Assembly (NCBI RefSeq): GCF_048128805.1
Contig: NC_136004.1
Coordinates: 25,320,333-25,384,332, forward strand
DNA from: Centroberyx gerrardi
Lineage: Eukaryota; Chordata; Actinopteri; Beryciformes; Berycidae
DNA: 64,000 bases
Reading direction: 5' to 3'
Below the pieces are notes generated by a model. The model made no database searches and was not told where the DNA came from. It saw only the letters and a list, made by a program, of their open reading frames with translations. Shown one piece after another: positions 25,701-55,633 of this stretch (its first letter is position 1; the number at the start of each line of letters is the position of its first letter). The position numbers and the translations under genes are program-made.

Positions 25701-26198
25701 GTAGTGGTGTTGTGAGGTGCAGTCTGAATGCCAAATTGTTAAACGGTAATTGATGACAATATATGAAGAGTTTCATTCCATAATGAGATAAATTACCACT
25801 TGAAAAAAAGTGGCACCTCCTCAGTGGACAAAATAACACTTTTCCAGACTGGATCCTCTACATTTATATAAATTGAATGATAAATTTCATGTAAAGTGGC
25901 TATGTAACATTTGATTTACGTCTTTATATCAACTAGGCTGTCTTTCAGTGACATAAATCCTGTTATCATAACCAAACATCCCACTGTGTCAGTCTCTTGC
26001 ACATTGTAATGTGATGTTTACTTTCTTCTCTCGTAGGTTTACACATTGGACATCAACAAACCAGAGGACTGCTGGAAGAAATTTGTCTCCAACAGAAACC
26101 TTGGACTGCTGTTGTTTTTAGGCATTGTTGCCGGCAATTTGTGGAAAGAAAGAAGAGATACTTTATTGCAAAATGAGGAACAACAAGCATCCAGATAA
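22705..26198 (+). CDS. coq2: COQ2, 4-hydroxybenzoate polyprenyltransferase
   Basis: Exons: 22705-23026, 23733-23899, 24229-24350, 24908-24993, 25083-25216, 25505-25693, 26037-26198. All introns are GT-AG and in frame, giving 393 residues. The enzyme attaches the polyprenyl tail to 4-hydroxybenzoate in the inner mitochondrial membrane during ubiquinone synthesis. The N-terminus is rich in Arg, Ser and Leu without acidic residues at first, as expected for a mitochondrial targeting sequence. The UbiA-family Asp-rich motifs are intact: NDMWDKDFD at about residues 153-161 and [13 protein letters not shown] at about 270-282. Blocks matching human COQ2 include [20 protein letters not shown] and [16 protein letters not shown] chose the ATG at 22705; an in-frame upstream ATG at 22525 would add 60 unlikely residues. 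A family A repeat sits in intron 1. Confidence 0.96.
23387..23650 (+). repeat. Dispersed repeat family A, copy 2 (coq2 intron 1)
   Basis: This shares TTTATTTATCC(t/a)GG at its start, then CTGATTCACACTTACACAGC and CACACATTCACACC, with the copies at 4634-4912 and 61687-61945. It ends about 80 bases before coq2 exon 2. Confidence 0.7.
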
Positions 26199-26288
26199 GT
26201 GAGATGAGCTTTTGTAGAGTACAAATCTTATTTATTACACTTCCACATACTACATTGTTATACAGTGTATTTTGGGGGTTTGATCCCA

Positions 26289-26294
26289 AATAAA
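26289..26294 (+). promoter_or_regulatory. Candidate polyadenylation signal of coq2
   Basis: AATAAA lies 91 bases after the coq2 stop codon and is the first canonical signal downstream. A GT/T-rich stretch follows. The remaining sequence to 26981 is AT-rich (ATTGATTAAA-type runs at 26490-26560) and holds no coding exon; it should include the 3' UTR of mboat4 from the other side. Confidence 0.6.
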
Positions 26295-26981
26295 GCTCAA
26301 TCAGAGAGCAAACATTTGTGGCATAAGCTGATTTAAACCCACACAATAAAGAAACCGGATATATTAATTTTCTCATGAAAGTCGTCTCAGTGATGTTCGT
26401 TGATTTAAAAATCAAACACTGAGAAATGTATTTGCCATTTGAACAGCTCACCCCTGTTTCAGGTTCACATTCAATTGGATATTTGTGAGATTAAATTGAT
26501 TAAAAAACAATTAATTGATTAAAAAACTATTGATTAAAATTTTAAATTGATTTAAAAAAATATCCTATTATATATTATTATATATTAGCACCATTTACTT
26601 CCATGTTCACATGCTTCTATTGAAAGTAGCCAGGTTACAGTGTAACACAGTGTGTTTACCTCTAGTAACTGCACACAAAAAAATAAAAAATAAATTCAGT
26701 CACTGCTAATAATAAATGTGGTAATAATCATGGGGGAAAACTGTCATGTTTTACTATTCAACTTCAATTTACACTAGCATGCATTTACTCCTATAACTCC
26801 AATTCATTTAGCATGAGTGGTTGCTGAAACAGAGAGCCAAACCATGAATTTCAGTTGAATCTTGTTCTTAGATTACACTCAAGCCAAGAAACCATTTGAA
26901 TATAATATCAATTAAATATGAATTATCCATTGGCATTCAGTGAATAATACAGCCTTGACTACGCGTGTTCAGCATGACTAC

Positions 26982-29277
26982 CTAATGCGTTGTTTTAGAA
27001 CTCAATAAGATGAAAAGCAGAATTATATTAAAAAGTGGAAACAGACCTAAGTACGTCACCGACAAAAGTCTCAAACCCGACATATCTCGTAATTCGACCG
27101 CTACAACAACACACGTAATAATCATTTGAGTGTTTATCCAACTGATGCAAGTGTACAACAGTTTCCTCCACGTTGATGTAAGCTTTGGGTGCAGGTACCT
27201 GTGTATCTGGTAGTCTGCCTTCACTGCTGCTGCCCAGCCCAAAAACCCCACAAAATGACCTAGATGCAAACCGTGCCACCATACTGAAAACCCAAAAGTC
27301 ATTAACAACGGGAAGGTTTTGCACCTCAGGAAAACCAGCCTACGCAACCATGAAGCTGTCGTGGCATTCCATCGCCGGGCGAACTCTGACACGCGGCTCG
27401 ACGTCTCGATGGTCCACAGATCACCATCAGATAGTCCGCTCCAGTTTGGGGAGTTGCCTGAGAAGTCAGCCCAAAAGCCAAACCCAGCTGCGTTGTTGAG
27501 GCATTCACTGATCCTCCAGTGAGAATAATATCGGATCCTTAAAACCGCTGCCAGACCCCAGAGCCACAGGACGCCACAGAGAACGCCGGAGTTGGAGGGA
27601 TCAGAGGCGTGATGTTGCATACAGTAAACAAGGCAATACCTAACCCACTCCAGCAGTAACACCTGCATCACCTTGAGGGAGACCACACCCAGAGGATTGG
27701 GTGGAGGGCTGAGGCTGATTCCCTCGATTAGAGACACAAATTGGCTGTAGGAGCACAAAGGACCGCCGAGCAGCGTGGTGAAGTTGAGGACGTAGCTGCT
27801 GAGAGGGAGAAGCAGGACCCAACGCTTCCTGTGGGGCGAAGCGTCAGGTGGCAGGACGGCTCTTTCCTCCTGGAGGTCCAAGGACACCGAGGTGATCCTC
27901 TGAGTGAGCAGCATTAAAGAGGAAACAGCCAAAAACAGTCTGAAAGTACAAGAGATGTAGCCCAGTGTGTCACGGTTTGATTATGATTTATTTTGTGCAA
28001 AGAGAGGTTTATATGTTTGAATATCCGTACACATGCATATTTATATCCCCAGAGCATAAAACCTAAAAGCATTCAAAACACTTATTTCCAATGTTGTTCT
28101 TGGTGGAAAATGAATAGCAAAAACAGTTATTTAAATGTTAACAGTTCAAAATACATGATTTCATCCAGAGAAATGCTTGCATTTGGTAAGCAGTGGTTTT
28201 AAAGTAGCTAACAAATGTATTTTTTTTTCAAAAATGATGTTGAATTTGTTATGTCAGCAATCGTGTAGTAAATGTAGGTTGTGTTTTTTTTTTCTAATGG
28301 TGGATATCTCATTTTAGAATGAAACTCTTCACATAATAGGCCTATATATCGGACACTGAAAACAAAAGTGTGAAGATTTATACTAGGATAGCTCATGAAC
28401 CGTATTAGTTTCATAGACAGCCAAGCTGAAAATTCACTGTTGACCTGGGATATTCTTGTACAGCATGTAGATGTAAGTTGTCATAGCAATGTCTATCTCG
28501 CTGCAGAGGTCTGAGCTGAGGTGAGGTTGGTACCTGATGCTGACAGGCTCATGGAGGTAGTATTCCCTGTACTGTATGAGCAGGTGCCAGAAGGTCTGCC
28601 ACAGCATCTGGATCCCAAACACCCAAGAGTGGATACAGCCAGGATCCACAGAGCAGACGAGCAACATGAAGACAAAGGTGGAGGCGAACAGAAGCGCGCT
28701 GTAGACGCCCATGGTGACAACTGCCAGGACGCATCCTCCGACAGAGACGAACAGGTACCTGTTGATGAGACTGCACATTCAGGCTGGAGGCTCAGTACGA
28801 TCCTGAATGAGCAGATTTTCTAAAAGATTTTCTCCAGTCTGTAACTGCAGTATAGTGCCCCCTGTTAAAATGCTGCAGTTGTGCTACTGCCTGTTTATGT
28901 TCAGATTGGACTGACATTATTTCATTCTCAAACTGAATCAGTGAGGTTTTGATATAAGGACTCACAAGTAGAATTTAGATGTAAAATGAATCCTGAATTT
29001 GAATTCATTGCAATAAGTTCCCCATTTTAGACTGTCAGGCTTAGCTGTCCAGCACAACGTAATGCACTGTAATGAATTTCCTGATAGATCGCTGTTATGT
29101 ATTGTATATAAAAAAAAAATCAACTGATTCGTAATTAAATTTTGATCATACAGACCTGGACGTCAGGGACAGATATCCCTGTTTAGCTAGAAAATAGAAC
29201 AACAGTGCGAATGGAAGTGAAAAACATTGATGCATCAAGAATCGATGTTGCTCCCACAGCCAGTTCATCAAGCCCAT
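26982..29277 (-). CDS. mboat4: MBOAT4, ghrelin O-acyltransferase (GOAT)
   Basis: Exons: 29277-29156, 28758-28534 and 27939-26982, joining in frame to 434 residues (human GOAT has 435). It is a multi-pass ER membrane enzyme that transfers octanoate to a serine of ghrelin. Exon 1 reads MGLMNWLWEQHRFLMHQCF and then a hydrophobic helix. Exon 2 gives RYLFVSVGGCVLAVVTMGVY and REYYLHEPVSIR; human has [20 protein letters not shown] and TEYYLHEPPSVR. Exon 3 begins LFLAVSSLMLLTQRITSVSL (human SSLMLLTQRVTSLSL). The MBOAT catalytic residues fall at Asn307 (ARRWNATTASWLRRLVF) and His338 (SVWWHGLHLGH), the same numbers as in human GOAT. Weak polypyrimidine tracts but proper GT/AG at both introns. It is convergent with coq2. 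Confidence 0.96.
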
Positions 29278-29539
29278 GTCAGAGTATGAATATCACAAAG
29301 AAATGAACAAAGCCACAGACAAGATGTGTTTGACCATTTGGTGCAGAGTTTCCTCTATTAAAGAGGTGAAGTATTTGTTTTTCCTAGACTGACTATCTTT
29401 GCCATTCCTCTTGTGGCTGGCATGGAAATAATTCCTTTTATTTACTATTGCCAGTAATGTGTGATAAGAAAGCCATTTGTGAATCCATATTTGAGTAACT
29501 AGCAACTACAAGACGTCTATTTTTCACTTTGTCATTGCC

Positions 29540-29810
29540 GTAGGAGATTATTTATGTACATGTGTTTTATTTTAGGAACAAGACATGTTTTTGAGTCTAG
29601 AAAAAGACTGCTTGCTACTATTGTGCTTTCATACCTGTACTTGATTATGGAGATTTGTTGTGTATATCAGTTGCATATGAGTTGCATTATATCAGCATCT
29701 GGGTTGGATACTGTACACCATAGTGTGTTGAGATTTCTCACAAACTGTAAGACCCTCACGCATGTTTGTACATGTACTTTCCAGGGCTGGTAGGCCAATT
29801 TTTAAATTCA
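29540..29810 (+). mobile_element. LINE remnant (reverse transcriptase C-terminal fragment)
   Basis: The frame from 29554 reads VFESRKRLLATIVLSYLYLI and later LDTVHHSVLRFLTNCKTLTH. This resembles the end of the RT domain of fish non-LTR elements, where I recall SLESRKRLVASTFLPVLDYG and LDTVYHGALRFITNCRALTH. The middle is shifted in frame relative to that pattern (DYGDLLY is read in another frame), so this is a decayed fragment of about 250 bp. The clade is not assigned. Confidence 0.6.
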
Positions 29811-29943
29811 ATCACTGATATTTACCTTTTTACATTTTAGCCATTTAGTTGATGCTTTTATCTAGAATGACAGTGAATGCAGTAGTAGAATAAGCTTCAG
29901 TTCCAATATTACAACATTACAGTAAATCAATAATAAGTAAACA

Positions 29944-30660
29944 ACAACCTTTTATTTGTATAGCACTTTCCAAAACACAGTTACAAAGAGCTGTACAAAG
30001 GAGTAAAAAAAACAAAAAGGATAAAATCAACAGTCAAAGCAACACGCAATGTAAGCAAAGCAATAAACCTAAACGCAAAGCAAGAAATGGAAAAGCAAAA
30101 CATAAAAAGGCAGGTCAAGAACAATTAATAAAAGTCTACAATTACGCAAGTCAGTTAAAGTGAGTGTTAAGAGGTGATTCCAAAGACGATACAGATTTAG
30201 CCAGCCTAAGCTCTTCAGGCAGGTCGTTCAAAGTCTAGGAGCCTTGATGGCAAAGGCTCAATCGCCTCGCCTGTTTCCAATCTAGACTTTGGACTAGATT
30301 TTTCTATCTGACTTGTATGGGGTTAAAAGGTCTGTGATATATCCGTGCCTTTAAAGGTGAATAGTAAAATCTTGAAATGAATTACAAGACTAACAGGTAA
30401 ACCGATGTAAAGATACAAAAATTTGGTGATATGATCTTGTCTTTTTGCTCCAATCCTAGAGTCCCAGCTGCTGTATTTTGTGTAAGCTGTACATGGAGAG
30501 AGGGATGATTGACTGAGGCAGGAGTACAGAGAGTTGCTATACTTAAAATAAGAAGAGATAAAAGCATGAATGACTTTTTCCCAGATCGCTAAAAAAAGAG
30601 AAGATTGTTCAACTCTCTTAACCTGTTCATCAAAGCTCAAATTTGCTAATTTGCAAATCT
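29944..30660. repeat. Unclassified dispersed repeat, about 700 bp
   Basis: It starts with TTTTATTTGTATAGCACTTT and contains blocks such as TCTAGGAGCCTTGATGGC, AAAGGCTCAATCGCC and GTAAACCGATGTAAAGATAC, which I recognise as a common teleost repeat pattern. A related start (TTTATTTATATAGCACTT) occurs at 31929. Class and autonomy are unknown; the open frames within look incidental. Confidence 0.45.
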
Positions 30661-33320
30661 AAAAATAACACCTATAGGCTTCCTCCCGCTGCTGGCTTTA
30701 CAAGAATTTTCTTTTTACTTCAAGATAAGAAGGAGAAGTGGTGAGTGGTCAGAGGTCACCGCTAGTGTTTAGATTTCATATCAGCAGAAGTTAGATCTAT
30801 AAATACTACCCAACAGTACTTTTGGTGGGGCAGGAGATACAACTTCAAGTCATTTTTTTCAGTTTCACTACTGATTTTTGAGGGCAGCATGAGATCCCGA
30901 GTCATTTCTGCTCACTGTCCCTAAGACAGAAAAACCTACAGAAAGATGTGAAACTTAGGGAATCGGGTTCTCCGGGTGAATTTAAAGCCGTTTCTCAGCC
31001 AAATGGAAGATGAATCTTTTGGAAATTATCAAGGCTGTGATTACGTTGAGTGCGCCCTTGTCTCTTCTCTCTATCATTCTTTCTCTTTCTCCTCTTCTTC
31101 ATGTTCTCTGAGATTAGATATACTTCATTGTGAAACATTTTTCAGCTTTCTGTAGCTAAATGTGCTCCTGCTGTCCTGAACAAGCCTCCCTCCTACAAGA
31201 GATCTTTGACCTCAACTGGGCCAGCCTTGATAAATAAAGGTTGAATCTTAAAAAAAGCTTCAATTTATGCTCTTGTAAGTTTATAGCTGACTATTTGGAT
31301 AGTATTCAAATGAACAAACCGTTAATAAGAGACTGCGGTAGTTGTAACCCTCTGACAGAATAATGTCCATCAGGGTGTTTTGAACTGCCTTCACTAAGAG
31401 GGAAGGTTCATGGTAAAGAGGTCAGCCCTGTTACGCAATAAGTTATGGTAGTGAACACCAAGGGGCACCAAAATGCATTGAGCTTTAGCAGTTTTACAAT
31501 TAACATGTTCACAATCACCTACACTCATTCATTTTCTATACCAGTTTCTCTTGTATCATTTTTGCAAGGGATAAAATGTTGCAAAATACACTGAATATGA
31601 TTAATTGTAGTTGTCTTTTTATCTTGCTTTGACTCTGACAGAGCACTGGAATTTGACTGCGATCTGTCAAAAATACTTGAGGCTCAAATATATCTCATAA
31701 ACTTTCTGGCTTTCTCCTATATAGTTTACTCCATTCACTCTTTGACATTGAAAACTTTAATAAATCCAAATGTACCCTGGTGCCCTAGCACATTTTTTTA
31801 TTTATTTATTTATTTTTTATACCAAAAAGCTCATATTATGTGTCAGAGGAAATGGAGTCAACTCAGCTTGGTAGCCATCTAGGCTACTTTCTCTTTTTAC
31901 CCTTACTTAGTTTCTCTGATCAAAAAGTTTATTTATATAGCACTTATCTATAGAAATATATTGGGCAACGCATTCGAAAGAAAAGGAGCTTTCACAAGAA
32001 CCAGTAAACTTTACTTAAAAGATACTTTCAAGTGTTAATTTTGTAATTTGGGCATGTGCAAGTTCCTACACAGAACAGTCTAGTTTGCTACAAAAAGTAA
32101 AGTAAAATGGATAGTTCCGGTCCTTTGTTCTGATTGGCTGAGTCATGTTCGAACCGTTGTGAAATGCCCAATAAACTCACACACCTATGATTGCATTACA
32201 GTTGATTTAAATATTAATGCACTACCCAATGATTTATGCACTACCCAAAAATCACCACTCATAGAACTTACGTGTCGCTTAGCAACCCTAATAAACTCGG
32301 AACAGTGAGGCTTCTTCTTCCCGGAGAGAGTACACTTTTCTATTAGTTCAGTGTACCGATATCACATGTAGAAAGTATCATACAAACAAAAGTAACGACT
32401 TATTTTTTGATTGGTAACTGAAATATTATAATGAAAATTAAATGGTAGTTCGGTTGCATTTCTCATTGGAAAAAGTAATAACATTACTGTTACCACCCAA
32501 CTATGTTCTTCATAAGGAAACAATAATTAAAGTTCATAAATAAAAGAAACTTAAAAACATATATATAACGATAAAAGTTTAGCAAAATCAAAATTTGATA
32601 TGATATGACGTTGTACACCGGGTTCACGATAACGAAGATCGTCTATGTTTTGGAAGGTGAATCACTCATAGGCTAGTTAAAGGAAAAAAAAGAAATGTCC
32701 TTCCTTCTGGTCTACCCTCGTCCATGAGTTTTCCTCCTGCAAACCTATCACTGCTACCATACAGTGACTGGTACAGACCTGAAATACAGTTGTGTACAGT
32801 TGTCTAAAAAAAACAAAAACTACACATCACGACAACATAAATCATAGCTCTGGATGTTAACAATGCATAAGGTTTGTGTGTAATGTCTGACATTGACAAT
32901 GTAAATAACTTCATTTTCTTCATTTAACATTTCTGTTTATTCTCTCATCTGTACACCTGATAATATTTGATATAGGCCTAATAATTAATTCAGAGACTTA
33001 CACCAAAACCTGACATTTACAATTTATGTTTTGATTGTTGAAAATGTTTCTGCTATTAAACTATTGTAGGTTGTCTATGTTTGACTAGTTATCCGCAGGG
33101 AACATAAAGTAGATTGCCAATAGCGCTTAAGTGTTTTAGGGTGGATTTCTCCTTTAGGTAAAGACGGAATTGTCAGAAATGAAACTCTCCACTCTCCGGT
33201 GTGAGAGCTCTCCCGTTTTTTCCTCCTCTCAGACAGAGGACGGTGGGCACTGGGCACGTGAGAAAGTTTAGCAGCTGTCTAACCGGGGCTCGTCACTGCG
33301 TCAGCGCGCATCTCCACTCT

Positions 33321-33490
33321 GATTGGCCCGCTCTTGTGCAACTGGGTAGTCGTATAAACTCAGCAGTTTGAAGGAGTTGGCAGAGTCTCCTGCACGGATC
33401 GCATCAGTCTCAGGGGGGAAAAATCTACTGAGCAACGGGGTGGGAAGAGGATTTTTCTTTTCTGCAAACTGTCTTGCGAGTGATTTAAAG
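33321..33490 (+). promoter_or_regulatory. gldc core promoter and 5' UTR
   Basis: An inverted CCAAT box (ATTGG) at 33322-33326 is followed by TATAAA at 33353-33358, about 27 bases later. This predicts transcription starting near 33385 and a 5' UTR of about 105 bases before the ATG at 33491. An in-frame ATG at 33368 would lie upstream of that start site. Spacing and motifs are seen directly; promoter function is inferred. Confidence 0.6.
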
Positions 33491-52987
<19,497 letters not shown>

Positions 52988-53500
52988 GCGCTCTGTCTGA
53001 CTCACCGCAAGGGGGTTTCCCCTTCTCGAACTATTCCATTGGTCCAAAAGGTGCAACTTTTGCTCTCCCGGGTAGCAAAATAAACGCACCCTGTGACACT
53101 GAGGTCTCTCCAGTATATGAACCACATCACCGCACCTCCGAATTACTCTGAAAATCCCGTCAAGAGCTGAGCATTGTTAATTTCTGACTCCCGTCTCCTT
53201 ATAATGCCCTCGGTGCCTCTATTCCATGTTGTATAAAATAACTGCCTTGACTTTCCCCTTGTTTTTTTTTCTCTTACATACCACAATGGACTGACAAAAA
53301 CGTAGGTGTCAAGTTGTCTTGTAGGCTTTTGTTAATATTTGCATCCAGTGTATGAAAATGTTTTAATGTGTGTTGTGACATTCGTCAGCCAAATAGATGA
53401 GGCTAGTCTTAATGTTAATTTTTTAATGAATTGTTTTCTAATCTTAATTGTTTTGTCTGTTTTAGAAAAAAAAATGGCTGTATTAAACATTTTTGTCTTT
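52988..53500 (+). other. gldc 3' UTR
   Basis: Sequence after the TAG at 52985-52987. ATTAAA lies near 53481 and an earlier AATAAA near 53078; either could direct polyadenylation. The assignment is inferred. Confidence 0.5.
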
Positions 53501-55633
53501 AAGTCTTTGAGTGTTGAATGTTTTGTGTGAAGGCAGGTAAGATGCACTACTGGAAAACTGCAGGCGGGATTACGATTTTTCAGATGAGGCAACATTGCCA
53601 CCCAGTAGTGACTGATAAACCACTTTCTCTCATGTTCTCACAATTTTACAGTCAGCGCTGTCAACACCAGTTTACCTCATACTGACAAAAGAGATTACAA
53701 GACGTGGAACAGCTCTTTGTGTTCCCATGATTCCCTTCTCTTCAGCAGGTCTTTTATCCCCATCTAATTGGCCTGTGCAGCATAACTGTTCCAGGAACTG
53801 TCCAACTCTGTTCTAGTAACTGTGAAACCATGAAGGCTTTGTTTGCCTCCTACATTCACATAACCAGTATTCCCACTGTAATGCTAAGTATTTACCCACA
53901 GGAAATCAGCTCGGTGAGGGCTTAGCTTGATGGGAATAAGGGTGTGACTGTCGTTTGAACTTTCACTCTTAAACAATTTGTACATACCCCAGATTCTTAA
54001 GACACTACAAATAGAATTGTCCTTGGTATTGACTTCATGGTACGGTGACCTACTCCTGAAAGTTTGCCTGTGTCAGGATCTGTTTGACTCTAATGTAGCT
54101 GAGCAAAGCTAAACCTAGATGAACCTGGCAATAAGGGTTATAGGAACAAGTCACAAATGGAGTCATGTATTTAAAACCATCAGTGCAGTGATTTTATTTT
54201 TGTTTCAATACTACTAGCATGAAAATATTCCATATATTGTTACAGCTTTGATAAAACCTAACTTTAAAAAACAAACAATTTTACATGTTTCAGTTATAAA
54301 ACAAAAAAGGTGCATAAGTATGATATCATTCCATTAATTCTACTCCAACGTTACTTCTCAAAGAAAATTCCCTGATGAAACTGCTTTGAGTGTACATTTT
54401 TCAAGTAGAACAAAAGTGCAATGGGGAGTTGTGTGTGAGAACTGGTAACATAAAAGCAACAGTATCTTTGAACTAAAATTGTAAGATCACAAAGAAAATT
54501 CATTTTGGTAACTGTAAAACCTTTTTGTAGGCCTGGTTTCCTTAAAGACACACTGGCAACTTAAAAAACAAAACAAAACTGGATGGGTTAGACTGGCTGA
54601 AAGTTTTTAAGTCACAATTTTGCTGCAACATGACTGTGACAGTATGTATTATGACAGCCAGACATCAGACCTATGGAAGCCTTTGGAAGCTGCACCTCCT
54701 GCTGGCGACACATTGTTATTACAGAAAATGTGCTGCTTTCAACACTTGCACTTACTTATACTAGAAACCTGAGTTATGTACTGCTGAAAAGTTGCTCCAA
54801 TTATGCCACTATATCTTTAAGATTAGGCCTGGTCCTTGAACAACATTGTGGCTCCCCATTGAGCACCAAGCTTAATCCACATGTGGTAAACCAGCCCACA
54901 GGATATACAGCAAAATGGCTTCAACTAAAGTAGAAGCCATCTCAGAGAATCTCAACAGAGCCTCATGTCCCATTGACAACTTATAAAAAATAAAAATGAC
55001 AGAATGCTCTACTGAGGGGAAAAAAAGATCAGTCTGACCTATAAGATCAATTTGCCTGAATGAGTCATTCAGTACTTTATCTGTAGTAATACTGCATAGA
55101 TAAGAACACAGTGGAATACCATAAGAAGGCACCAGTTGGCGGTATGTCTAACAGCATTTAAAATGTTCCCGAGAAATTAGGGAAATTTTAAAAAATATAT
55201 TTTTGAAAGAAAAAAATATGATATGGGAGGGACTGTATGTGCTTTACAGTGACAGGTGCTTTCAAGTGAACAGATTTGTTACCGGCTACAACTTTAAAAA
55301 AAAAAACCCCACTAAATCTAAAAAACACTGAAATGGCCGAAAAGGGGGTTTTAATACCTGCAGGAACCATTGTGAGTCAGTTTAGAAACACAAAACTGGC
55401 TCAACATAAAAATCACCTAAACCTGTATCACGTCACACCCTTAAACCAGGTAGTCAGGTAATCAGGTAGTGTGTGCATTAACAGATTGAACAAGATGATA
55501 TCTATCTTTCTGTCCCTTCACAACAGGCGCTGGGCTTGGAAGGTCCAAGAACCTCATTAAGTTAAAAAAAATAAAAAAATAAAAATGCAACAAGGTCTCA
55601 CTTCGAAAGACAAAAGTTGCCGTTGCCTCTGTC
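53501..55633. other. Convergent intergenic region and probable 3' UTR of the SLC16-type gene
   Basis: No coding exon was seen. On the minus strand an AATAAA lies at about 54191-54196, which would give the SLC16-type transcript a 3' UTR of about 1.4 kb from 55633. Between 53501 and 54180 nothing is recognised. Confidence 0.4.

Larger units (their letters stand above)
29278..33320. other. Intergenic between mboat4 and gldc
   Basis: Besides the LINE remnant and the 700-bp repeat, this holds a fragment of a further dispersed repeat at about 29836-29935 (CATTTAGTTGATGCTTTTAT; related pieces at 37590-37720, 45224-45420 and 51246-51365), a (TTTA)n run at 31796-31818, and AT-rich unique sequence. 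No exon was found between 30661 and 33320. Confidence 0.5.

Noticed and set aside
33368-33490. Upstream in-frame extension of gldc (MKELAESPARIASV...)
   Set aside because: It begins about 10 bases after the TATA box, before the expected transcription start, and human GLDC starts at the equivalent of 33491.
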